Part shown: in pieces, positions 26,214-33,649 of the stretch
Layout of the letters: every line of letters begins with the position of its first letter
Position numbering within the stretch: the first letter of the stretch is position 1
Source of the DNA: DATARH01 sp036489765
GTDB taxonomy: Bacteria > Pseudomonadota > Alphaproteobacteria > ATCC43930 > CGMCC-115725
Assembly: GCA_036489765.1 (NCBI GenBank)
Contig: DASXFE010000133.1
Coordinates: 9,750 to 73,749, forward strand
Direction of reading: 5' to 3'
DNA: 64,000 bases
Position numbers and translations under genes: made by a program
The notes under the pieces: generated by a model
What the model saw: the letters and a program-made list of their open reading frames with translations, nothing else
The model's database searches: none
What the model was told of the DNA's origin: nothing

Positions 26214-26345
26214 ACCCGCATCTTCGGTCGCCTCACCGCCTGGCAGAACTGGATCTTCCAGCGCCCCAACGCCGCCGGCCCCAAGGGCGCGCTCAAACTC
26301 TACGGCACCGGCACGAGGCCGAAATTCGACCTCGAACGGACTTAA
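26211..26345 (+). other. In-frame continuation of boxC beyond the amber codon
   Basis: After TAG the frame reads T-R-I-F-G-R-L-T-A-W-Q-N-W-I-F and ends D-L-E-R-T before TAA. This segment is protein-like, Trp-rich and appropriate for a BoxC C terminus, where E-T-R-I-F-G would be expected. A single G-to-T change from GAG to TAG explains it. It is either a real nonsense mutation, a readthrough site or a sequencing error. Confidence 0.75.
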
Positions 26346-26351
26346 GGTTTT

Positions 26352-26378
26352 CCCTCTCCGCCCACTGGGGGGAGAGGG
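26352..26378. repeat. CCCTCTCCGCCCACTGG-type palindrome (copy 2)
   Basis: This is a second copy of the element at 20077-20104, with a G for C change in the right arm. It lies between boxC and boxB. Confidence 0.65.
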
Positions 26379-26411
26379 TATTCTGGCCGCGACGATTGAG
26401 GATCGACAGCC

Positions 26412-27878
26412 ATGCCCAGCGACACTGCGGTCGATTATGACGGGCTGATCCCGAACAATGTCGGGTTGAACCAAGACCCGCGTCTTCGGCGGGCGCTGGA
26501 AAGCTGGCACCCGACCTATCTCGACTGGTGGAAAGCGCGGGGACCGGACGGGTTTCAGGAGAACCTCGTCTATCTGCGTACCGCGATCGGGGTCGATCAG
26601 GAGGGGTGGGCCAAGTTCGGCTATGTGCGAATGCCGGATTACCGCTGGGGCATCCTCCTCGCGCCCCAGGTGCCGGACCGCCGGATCGGCTTCGGCGCAC
26701 ATAAGGGCGAGCCGGTCTGGCAGGAGGTGCCGGGCGAATACCGCGCGATGCTGCGCCGGCTTGTCACCGTCCAGGGCGACACCGAGCCCGCCTCCGTCGA
26801 GCAGCAGCGCCGGCTAGGCGCGACCGCGCCCTCGCTCTACGACCTCAGGAACCTGTTCCAGGTGAATGTCGAGGAGGCGCGGCACCTCTGGGCGATGGTG
26901 TACCTCCTGCAGAAATATTTCGGCCGTGACGGGCGCGAGGAGGCCGAGGAACTGCTGCGCCGCCGCTCCGGCGACCGCGACAGCCCGCGGCTCCTCGGCG
27001 CCTTCAACGAGCAGACGCCGGACTGGCTCGCCTTTTTCATGTTCACCTTCTTCACCGACCGCGACGGCAAGATGCAATTGCACGCGCTGGCGCAGTCGGG
27101 ATTCGATCCGATATCGCGCACCTGCCGGTTCATGCTGACCGAGGAAGCGCACCACATGTTCATCGGCCAGTCGGGCATCGGGCGCGTGCTGGAGGCGACC
27201 TGCGCCGCGATGAAAGCGGCCGGCATCGACGACCCTCATGATGTGGCGCGGGTGCGCAAGCTCGGCGTCATCGACCTGCCGACGATGCAGAAGCGCGCCA
27301 ACTTCCACTTCTCGCTGACCCTCGACCTGTTCGGCGGCGAGTTGTCGTCGAACGCCGCGAACGCGTTCCAGGCGGGGCTCAAAGGCCGTTATCTCGAAGA
27401 CCAGATCGACGACGACCACCAACTGGCCGGCGCCACCTACTCGGTCCTGCGCCTCAAGGACGGCCCAGAGGGAGTTAGAGTCGAGCGTGAGGAGGTGCCG
27501 GCCCTCTCGGCGCTCAACATGCGGCTGCGCGACGATTTCGTCGCCGACGCCGAGAGCGGTGTCGAGCGCTGGTGGAACCGCATCATCGCCCGCCACGGCA
27601 TCGACTATCGCCTCAAGCTCCCGCATGTCGCGTTCAACCGGCGCATCGGCGAGTTCGCCGCGATCCACGCCGACCCCGACGGCAACCTCCTCACCCCCGG
27701 CGATTGGCAGCGCCGCCGCGACGAGTTCCTGCCCTCGGCCGACGATAACGCCTTTGTCCAAAGCCTGATGCGCCCGGTGACCGAGCCCGGCAAATACGCC
27801 GCCTGGATCGCCCCGCCCCGCAGCGGGATCGACGGCAAGCCCGGCGATTTCGAATATGTGAGGTTGGCGGCGGGATAG
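26412..27878 (+). CDS. boxB: Benzoyl-CoA 2,3-epoxidase oxygenase component BoxB
   Basis: This 488-residue diiron oxygenase of aerobic benzoyl-CoA degradation has two helical metal-binding segments: V-N-V-E-E-A-R-H near residue 155 and M-L-T-E-E-A-H-H near residue 242, which supply the Glu/His ligands. The N-terminal D-Y-D-G-L-I-P-N-N-V and length fit BoxB. It converts benzoyl-CoA to the 2,3-epoxide using electrons from BoxA, an NADPH reductase that is not encoded in this window. The product is the substrate of BoxC, encoded just upstream. Confidence 0.92.
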   Translation: MPSDTAVDYDGLIPNNVGLNQDPRLRRALESWHPTYLDWWKARGPDGFQENLVYLRTAIGVDQEGWAKFGYVRMPDYRWGILLAPQVPDRRIGFGAHKGEPVWQEVPGEYRAMLRRLVTVQGDTEPASVEQQRRLGATAPSLYDLRNLFQVNVEEARHLWAMVYLLQKYFGRDGREEAEELLRRRSGDRDSPRLLGAFNEQTPDWLAFFMFTFFTDRDGKMQLHALAQSGFDPISRTCRFMLTEEAHHMFIGQSGIGRVLEATCAAMKAAGIDDPHDVARVRKLGVIDLPTMQKRANFHFSLTLDLFGGELSSNAANAFQAGLKGRYLEDQIDDDHQLAGATYSVLRLKDGPEGVRVEREEVPALSALNMRLRDDFVADAESGVERWWNRIIARHGIDYRLKLPHVAFNRRIGEFAAIHADPDGNLLTPGDWQRRRDEFLPSADDNAFVQSLMRPVTEPGKYAAWIAPPRSGIDGKPGDFEYVRLAAG

Positions 27879-27880
27879 CA

Positions 27881-27943
27881 CTGGACCGCCGGCGTCTCGC
27901 CCGCAAACATGAGGGAAATGCGGGCGAGACGCCCGCGGTCCAG
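27881..27943. repeat. GCGTCTCGCCCGC/GCGGGCGAGACGC palindrome (copy 1)
   Basis: CTGGACCGCCGGCGTCTCGC on the left and GCGAGACGCCCGCGGTCCAG on the right make a nearly perfect stem. Related copies are at 30462-30522, 49080-49128 and 50988-51049. All are intergenic. Confidence 0.75.
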
Positions 27944-27955
27944 AGAGAGGCCGCT

Positions 27956-29098
27956 ATGCCCCTACCCCCTTACGATGCCTCCGTCCTCCCCGCCGGCATC
28001 CGCTCACGCTTTGTCGAACGGGTGAACGGGCTGCGCGTCCACATCCTCGAAGCGGGCGCGGCCGACCGGCCGTTGCTGCTTCTGCTGCACGGGTTTCCGG
28101 AGATCGCGTATTCGTGGCGCAAGGTGATGCCGGTGCTGGCCGAGGCCGGGTATCACGTCGTCGCGCCGGATCAGCGCGGGTATGGGCGGACCGAGGGATG
28201 GAGCGCCAATTTCGATGACGACCTCGCACCGTTCCGCCTTCTGAACGCGGTGCGGGACGCGGCGGGGCTGGTCGCGGCGCTCGGCTACAACCATGCAGAC
28301 GCGGTCATCGGGCACGATTTCGGCGCGTCGGTCGCGGCGTGGTGCGCGCTGGTGCGGCCCGACATGTTCCGCTCGGTCGCGCTGATGAGCGCGCCGTTCG
28401 ACGGGCCCCCGGCGCTGCCGTTCGCAACCGACGGCAAGGCGTCCGCCCCACCGCCGAGCCCGACGATCCACGAGGCGCTCGCCGCCCTCTCGCGCCCGCG
28501 CAAGCATTATCAATGGTGGTACTCGACGCGCCCGGCCAACGACGCGATGTGGCACTGCAAGCAGGGCGTCCACGACTTCCTGCGCGCCTATTTCCACCAC
28601 AAGAGCGCCGACTGGAAGGCCAACGAACCGCATCGCCTCGCCGCCTGGGCGGCCGAAGAGCTGGCGAAGATGCCGACCTATTACGTGATGGACCTTGCCG
28701 ACGACATGGCCGTCGGTGTCGCGAAGGAGATGCCGTCCGCGGCAGAGATCGCCGCTTGCCAATGGCTCCCAGACCGCGCGCTCGCGGTCTACGCCGAGGA
28801 ATACGGGCGCAACGGGTTCCAGGGCGGGCTCAACTGGTATCGCTCGCGCACCGGCGGGGCGTACGAGGCCGAATTGCAGCTTTTCTCCGGCCGCACGATC
28901 GACGTGCCGTCCATGTTCATCTCCGGCACGAGCGATTGGGGCGTCTACCAGCGCCCCGGCTCCTACGAAAAGATGCAGGGAACGTCCTGTACCAACATGG
29001 TCGGCTGCCATCTCCTCGACGGCGCCGGGCATTGGGTGCAGCAGGAACAGGCGGCGCGCGTCTCCGAATTGCTGGTCGAGTTCCTGCGGCGGCGATAG
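27956..29098 (+). CDS. Epoxide hydrolase-like alpha/beta hydrolase
   Basis: This 380-residue protein has the HGxP oxyanion motif (H-G-F-P-E-I near residue 44), the nucleophilic aspartate in G-H-D-F-G-A near residue 121 and the His in G-A-G-H-W near residue 358. These are typical of soluble epoxide hydrolases and haloalkane/haloacetate dehalogenases. Downstream of BoxB, an epoxide-forming enzyme, an epoxide-hydrolase role is attractive but inferred. The N terminus shows no signal peptide. Confidence 0.82.
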   Translation: MPLPPYDASVLPAGIRSRFVERVNGLRVHILEAGAADRPLLLLLHGFPEIAYSWRKVMPVLAEAGYHVVAPDQRGYGRTEGWSANFDDDLAPFRLLNAVRDAAGLVAALGYNHADAVIGHDFGASVAAWCALVRPDMFRSVALMSAPFDGPPALPFATDGKASAPPPSPTIHEALAALSRPRKHYQWWYSTRPANDAMWHCKQGVHDFLRAYFHHKSADWKANEPHRLAAWAAEELAKMPTYYVMDLADDMAVGVAKEMPSAAEIAACQWLPDRALAVYAEEYGRNGFQGGLNWYRSRTGGAYEAELQLFSGRTIDVPSMFISGTSDWGVYQRPGSYEKMQGTSCTNMVGCHLLDGAGHWVQQEQAARVSELLVEFLRRR

Positions 29099-29129
29099 GC
29101 TGGCGGCCAACGATCGGTCGGAGGAGCAA

Positions 29130-30050
29130 ATGAAGGCGGCCCTACTCAGCAAGCATGGCGGGACCGATGTGTTCTATTACGGCGACACGCCCGACCCGGT
29201 GCCGGGCCCCGGCGAGATCGTCGTCGACATCCATGCCGCCAGCGTCAACGCCGCCGACTACAAGGTGCGGCTCGGCAGCTACGATTCGAAGCTGAAATTC
29301 CCTTACATCCTCGGCCGCGATTTCTCGGGCGTCGTCAGCGCGGCCGGGCCGGGGGCCGACCTCAAAATCGGCGACGAGGTGTTCGCCGTGTGCGACGCCG
29401 GGATCGAAGGCGCCTATGCCGAGAAGATCGCCATCAAATCGGCACTCGCCGCGATCAGACCTGCGAAATTGAGTCATGAGGAGGCCGCGGCGATGGCGCT
29501 GACGAGCCTCACCGCGATCTGGGCGATCGAGGACACGGCGCAGCTCAAAAAAGGCGAGACCGTGCTGATCCAGGGCGGAGCCGGTGGGGTCGCGGGATTT
29601 GCGATCCAGCTTGCGAAGCATATCGGTGCGACCGTCATCACCACCGCCAGCGCCCGGAACCACGATTACGTAAAGGGCCTCGGCGCCGACCGGATCATCG
29701 ACTACAATACCGAGGACTTCACCAAGCTCAGCCGCACCTGCGACGTCGTCTTCGACACCGTCGGCGGCGACGTGCAGGTGCGCTCGTACGAGGTGCTGAA
29801 GCCGGGCGGACGCCTCGTGTGGATCGCCGCCGCGCCGTCCGGGTTCAAATCCGACCGCAGCGACGTGCAGGTGCTGCGCCCCCGCGTCGCCCGCGACCGC
29901 CCGCATCTCGAACGGATGAAAGAGCTGCTCGCCGCCGGCGCGGTGTGGCCGCCGGCGATCCATCGCTACAAGCTCGCCGATGCCGCCGAGGCGCACAAGA
30001 TCAGCGAGGGGCGGCATTTGCAGGGCAAACTGGTGCTGACAGTGCGATAA
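29130..30050 (+). CDS. NADP-dependent oxidoreductase, quinone-oxidoreductase (zeta-crystallin)-like
   Basis: This 306-residue MDR protein has a GroES-like domain (S-V-N-A-A-D-Y-K near residue 40, G-R-D-F-S-G-V-V near residue 60) and the NADPH motif G-G-A-G-G-V-A-G near residue 150, without structural-zinc cysteines. It probably reduces quinones or enones. The ATG follows GGAGGAG by five bases, and the gene is 31 bp after the epoxide hydrolase, so a common transcript with the box genes is plausible. Confidence 0.84.
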   Translation: MKAALLSKHGGTDVFYYGDTPDPVPGPGEIVVDIHAASVNAADYKVRLGSYDSKLKFPYILGRDFSGVVSAAGPGADLKIGDEVFAVCDAGIEGAYAEKIAIKSALAAIRPAKLSHEEAAAMALTSLTAIWAIEDTAQLKKGETVLIQGGAGGVAGFAIQLAKHIGATVITTASARNHDYVKGLGADRIIDYNTEDFTKLSRTCDVVFDTVGGDVQVRSYEVLKPGGRLVWIAAAPSGFKSDRSDVQVLRPRVARDRPHLERMKELLAAGAVWPPAIHRYKLADAAEAHKISEGRHLQGKLVLTVR

Positions 30051-30078
30051 CCCATCGCAAACCCAACAGGAGGAACCC

Positions 30079-30453
30079 ATGGCTGGCAACGGACAAACCG
30101 TCATCGATCTCGACAAAAAGCGTATGGACGCGATGGCCAGCAAGGACATCGCGACGCTAAACGACATCATTTCCGATGAGCTCGTCTATACCCATTCGTC
30201 GGCTCGGCTCGACACCAAGAAGAGCCTGATCGGCAACATGGAATCGGGTTCGACGATCTACACCTCGGTGGTGCCGTCGGATGTGACGGCGCAGGATCTC
30301 GGCGACACGGTCGTGCTGACCGGCTCATGCAAGATCAGCGTGATGTCGAACGGCAAGCCGAACTCGTTCGGCGTCCGCTTCACCGACGTCTACTCTAACA
30401 AGGGCGGCAAGTGGCAGATGGTCACCTGGCAATCCACCCGCACGCCGGATTGA
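30079..30453 (+). CDS. NTF2-like (DUF4440/SnoaL) protein
   Basis: This 124-residue cone-shaped fold protein has an N-terminal helix with D-L-D-K-K-R-M-D-A-M, then D-I-I-S-D-E-L-V-Y-T-H-S-S and a C-terminal strand W-Q-M-V-T-W-Q-S-T-R. The layout is typical of calcium/calmodulin-kinase-association or DUF4440 NTF2-like domains. These serve as small-molecule isomerases or binding modules. AGGAGG precedes the ATG. It follows the oxidoreductase by 28 bp. Confidence 0.8.
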   Translation: MAGNGQTVIDLDKKRMDAMASKDIATLNDIISDELVYTHSSARLDTKKSLIGNMESGSTIYTSVVPSDVTAQDLGDTVVLTGSCKISVMSNGKPNSFGVRFTDVYSNKGGKWQMVTWQSTRTPD

Positions 30454-30461
30454 GGTTTGAG

Positions 30462-30522
30462 GGAGCGCGGGCGTCTCGCCCGCAATTGTTGGTGAAGGGT
30501 GCGGGCGAGATGCCCGCGCTCC
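30462..30522. repeat. GCGTCTCGCCCGC/GCGGGCGAGATGC palindrome (copy 2)
   Basis: GGAGCGCGGGCGTCTCGCCC pairs with GGGCGAGATGCCCGCGCTCC with one G-T wobble. It belongs to the same family as 27881-27943 and lies between the NTF2-like and methyltransferase genes. Confidence 0.75.
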
Positions 30523-30537
30523 TTACGGGGCGACCTC

Positions 30538-31197
30538 GTGACGGATGAATTAGGCCTTCCACCCGGAGCGTTCGACCGGATCGACGAGTCGCTGGACGAG
30601 GAGTTTTATGGCCCGGCGCGGCTCGTCTATCACATCGACGACCACGCCATCGCGATGCTGACCGATTTCTACCGCACCGCCCTGCCGGCCGGCGGCTCCG
30701 TGCTCGACCTGATGTCGAGCTGGGTCAGTCACCTGCCGCCCGAGATCGAGTACCGCGAGGTGATCGGTCACGGCATGAACGAGGAGGAGCTCGCCGCCAA
30801 CCCGCGCCTCACCCGTCACTTCACCCAGAACCTCAACGCCAACCCCGCGCTGCCGCTCGCCGACGACAGCCTCGACGCGGCGACGATCTGCGTCTCGATC
30901 CAGTACCTGCAGCAGCCGGTCGCGGTCTTGCGCGAGCTTGGCCGTGCCCTCCGGCCCGGCGCCCCGCTCGTCATCAGCTTTTCGAACCGCTGTTTCTGGA
31001 CCAAGGCCGTCGCGGTCTGGCGCGCGGTCGGTGACAGCGGCCACGCGGCGCTCGTCCGCCGCTATCTCGATGCCGCCGGCTTCACCGACATGGAAACCCA
31101 CCAGCTCGCCAAATATGTCGAGGACGAGCAAGACCCGATGTACGCCGTGGTCGGGCGGGCTGCACAGGGGGTCCTTCCTCCGCTTCTCCGGCGATGA
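30538..31197 (+). CDS. SAM-dependent methyltransferase-like protein (class I, divergent)
   Basis: This 219-residue protein has a methyltransferase-type motif I strand, S-V-L-D-L-M-S-S-W, near residue 58. The later L-P-L-A-D-D-S-L-D-A motif is near residue 105 and a R-A-L-R-P-G-A-P-L-V motif near residue 140. The usual glycine-rich loop is replaced by M-S-S-W-V-S-H, so AdoMet binding is uncertain. The GTG at 30538 is chosen because the longer frame upstream lies in the palindromic repeat. Confidence 0.7.
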   Translation: MTDELGLPPGAFDRIDESLDEEFYGPARLVYHIDDHAIAMLTDFYRTALPAGGSVLDLMSSWVSHLPPEIEYREVIGHGMNEEELAANPRLTRHFTQNLNANPALPLADDSLDAATICVSIQYLQQPVAVLRELGRALRPGAPLVISFSNRCFWTKAVAVWRAVGDSGHAALVRRYLDAAGFTDMETHQLAKYVEDEQDPMYAVVGRAAQGVLPPLLRR

Positions 31198-31240
31198 GCC
31201 GTGGGCCATTTATCAGCCGCCGGTTCGTTTGAAACATGGT

Positions 31241-31262
31241 CCCGGCTTTTACCGGGATGGCG
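31241..31262. repeat. CATCCCGG-type hairpin (short copy)
   Basis: TCCCGGCTTTTACCGGGA with a flanking CATGG/ATGGC resembles the arms of the elements at 9245-9352 and 51480-51587. It lies between the methyltransferase and LLM genes. Confidence 0.45.
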
Positions 31263-31333
31263 GATTGGAGTTGGACCGTGACGTAGACGCCCGTGTAGTC
31301 TCCCGCCCGATCAGATCATCGGGAGTTCCCCTT

Positions 31334-32227
31334 ATGCAGCTCGGCAGCCTCCTACCACTGGGCGATATCGGCGGCGAGCCGGAGATTTTGCGCGAGTATG
31401 CCGAGGCGGCGGAGGAAACCGGGTATCACTTCGTCGAGGCGGCGGACCATGTACTCGGCGTCAACGCGGCGAGCCGGCCGGGGTGGGACCGCAACACCAA
31501 CGACGACCTGTTCCACGACCCGTTCGTGCTCTTCGGATACCTCGCCGGCGTAACCAACAAGCTCGGCTTTTCGACCGGGGTCCTGATCCTGGCGCAGCGG
31601 CAGGCCGCGCTTGTCGCGAAACAGGCGGCGTGTCTCGATGTCTTGTGCGGCGGGCGGTTTCGCCTCGGCATCGGGGTCGGGTGGAACGAGACCGAATACG
31701 TCGCGCTCAACGAGAATTTCCACAATCGCGGCCGCCGTTCCGAAGAGCAGGTGGAGGTGATGCAGGCGCTGTGGGCCCAGCCGCATGTCGCCTTCAAGGG
31801 CAAATACCACACGGTCGACGACGCCGGCATCAACCCGCGCCCGAAATCGGGCCGCGTGCCGGTATGGTTCGGGGGACACCACGACCGCACGCTCGACCGC
31901 ATCGCCAAATGGGGCGACGGGTGGATGCCCAACGCCTATCCGGCCGACCAGAGCGCCCTCGACATCTTCGCCGACCTCAGGCGCCGCATCGAGGCTGCCG
32001 GGCGCGACCCGAAGGATGTCGGGATCGAGGTCTGGACCTCGATGGGCTCGGGCAGCGAGGCCGATTGGGCCAAGGAGGCGAAATTCTGGAAATCCGCCGG
32101 CGCGACGCATCTCTGCCTGACGACGACCTTCCACCGCCGCCACCACCACCGCCTCGCCGGCACCTCGATGACGGACCACGTCGTCGCCCTCAAGCGCTAT
32201 CACGCAGCCGTCGCCGACGCGCTGTAG
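31334..32227 (+). CDS. LLM-class F420-dependent oxidoreductase
   Basis: This 297-residue luciferase-like TIM-barrel protein carries G-Y-H-F-V-E-A-A-D-H near residue 31, F-R-L-G-I-G-V-G-W-N-E-T-E near residue 112 and V-P-V-W-F-G-G-H-H near residue 176, the last being typical of TIGR03619-type F420-dependent enzymes. Whether this organism makes F420 cannot be told from the window. It is the third LLM enzyme here and stands alone between repeat-filled gaps. Confidence 0.82.
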   Translation: MQLGSLLPLGDIGGEPEILREYAEAAEETGYHFVEAADHVLGVNAASRPGWDRNTNDDLFHDPFVLFGYLAGVTNKLGFSTGVLILAQRQAALVAKQAACLDVLCGGRFRLGIGVGWNETEYVALNENFHNRGRRSEEQVEVMQALWAQPHVAFKGKYHTVDDAGINPRPKSGRVPVWFGGHHDRTLDRIAKWGDGWMPNAYPADQSALDIFADLRRRIEAAGRDPKDVGIEVWTSMGSGSEADWAKEAKFWKSAGATHLCLTTTFHRRHHHRLAGTSMTDHVVALKRYHAAVADAL

Positions 32228-32425
32228 ATCCTCACAAAGCGGCATCGAGACGGTGGGAACAATATCCTTCGACGCGGAGGTCGCTGGCTAATCAGGCGGG
32301 TCGCAGAGGAGTGTTTTAGCGCGTGAAGCGCGCAGTCCTTCCACTCCGCGTCCTCTGCGATTGCTCCGCGACCTCCGCGTCAAACATCGGATTTCCTCAC
32401 TGCCTCACCGCCTCATTGTGAAACC
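32228..32425. repeat. Composite intergenic palindrome with CGCAGAGGA and GCGGAGGTCG arms
   Basis: A left block (CACAAAGCGGC and GACGCGGAGGTCGC, about 32232-32285, plus GTCGCAGAGGA near 32305) is answered by a right block (TCCTCTGCGATTGC near 32358 and CGACCTCCGCGTC ending near 32382). CTCACTGCCTCACCGCCTCA then ends the element near 32417. It mixes motifs of the 18767 and 14870 elements. Confidence 0.55.
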
Positions 32426-32450
32426 GATTTCTGAAAAGGGGAGAAAACTG

Positions 32451-33545
32451 ATGGGGAACCACAAACACAATCATGCCGGGCCGGGTCTGTCCTTTGTCGG
32501 CTGCGAGCTGACGGCGAGCGCCGGGGCTAGCGCGAGTGCCGGCGGCGGCTCCGGGCACGCCCATGCGCATGCCGAGAAGCGCTGGGAGGTCGTGATCGCC
32601 GGCAAGCGGGTCAAGACCGTCGACATCCACGCGCATTGCGTCGTGCCGGATGCAGCGAAGATCATCAGTCACCCGCTCGAAGCGCCGGCCCTCTTGTGGT
32701 CGGATGTCGGCACCCGCCTCGCGCACATGGACAAATCAGGCGTCGATGTCGAGGCGCTCAGCATCAACCCGTTCTGGTATCGCGCCGAGCGCGATCAGGC
32801 GGAGGCGCTGATCAAACTCAACAACGAGACGCTCGCCGAGTTCTGTGCCGGCAATCCCGACCGCTTTGTCGGCTTTGCCACGGCGGCGCTGCAATTCCCC
32901 GACCTCGCCGCGCAGCAGGTCGAGCACGCGGTCAAGAACATGGGTTTCCGCGGCGTCGGAGTCGCCGGCTCATGCGCGGGCCAGGACCTCGCCGACCCGA
33001 AATTCCACCCGTTCTGGCAGAAATGCGAAGAGCTCGGCGTGCTCGTCTTCATGCACCCGCTCGGCACCCGCGAACTGGAGCCGAGCGGTCGCCTCGCCGG
33101 CAATGGACTCCTCACCAACACGATCGGCAACCCGCTCGAAACGACGATCGCGCTGTCGCACCTCATTTTCGAGGGCACGCTCGACCGCTTCCCAGGCCTC
33201 AAGATCTGCGCCGCGCACGGCGCCGGGTTCCTCGCCAGCTATGCGCATCGCTCCGATGCGGTGCTCGAGGTCTTCCCGAACCGGGTGGGCACGCCGCCCA
33301 AGCTGAAGCCGACCGAATACCTCCGCAACGGCCAGATCATGGCCGACACGATCATGTTCACCGGCGAGGCGGTGAAACACCTGATCAACGAGATGGGGGT
33401 CGAGAACGTGTTGATGGGAACCGACTATCCGTTCCCGTGGAACACCGCGCCGGTCGACCACATCCTGACGATCCCCGACATCACCGACGCCGACAAGATC
33501 GCCATCCTCGGCGGGACGGCGGCGAAGCTGTTGGGCATAGCGTAA
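32451..33545 (+). CDS. Amidohydrolase (ACMSD/gamma-resorcylate decarboxylase-like) with His-rich N-terminal extension
   Basis: This 364-residue metal-dependent amidohydrolase has an unusual 55-residue N-terminal extension. The extension holds H-K-H-N-H at residues 4-8, a low-complexity Ala/Ser/Gly run and H-A-H-A-H near residue 40. The catalytic domain starts at V-D-I-H-A-H-C near residue 62 (HxH metal site), with H-P-L-G near residue 202, A-H-G-A-G near residue 257 and the acid G-T-D-Y-P-F-P near residue 322. Relatives decarboxylate aromatic acids or hydrolyse related rings. The ATG at 32451 is preceded by AAAGGGGAG. Confidence 0.85.
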   Translation: MGNHKHNHAGPGLSFVGCELTASAGASASAGGGSGHAHAHAEKRWEVVIAGKRVKTVDIHAHCVVPDAAKIISHPLEAPALLWSDVGTRLAHMDKSGVDVEALSINPFWYRAERDQAEALIKLNNETLAEFCAGNPDRFVGFATAALQFPDLAAQQVEHAVKNMGFRGVGVAGSCAGQDLADPKFHPFWQKCEELGVLVFMHPLGTRELEPSGRLAGNGLLTNTIGNPLETTIALSHLIFEGTLDRFPGLKICAAHGAGFLASYAHRSDAVLEVFPNRVGTPPKLKPTEYLRNGQIMADTIMFTGEAVKHLINEMGVENVLMGTDYPFPWNTAPVDHILTIPDITDADKIAILGGTAAKLLGIA

Positions 33546-33642
33546 CCCTCACCCCTCACCCTCCCATCGCTTCGCGTCGGGCCCCTTCCTCTCCCGCAGG
33601 CGGGCAGGCGGGAGAGGAAGGACCCGAAGGGTGGGTGAGGGT
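33545..33642. repeat. ACCCTCACCC...GGGTGAGGGT intergenic palindrome
   Basis: AACCCTCACCC at the left pairs with GGGTGAGGGTT at the right, with inner arms CTTCCTCTCCCGC and GGGAGAGGAAG. It lies between the convergent amidohydrolase and SDR genes and may terminate both. Confidence 0.65.
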
Positions 33643-33649
33643 TCTTTCG

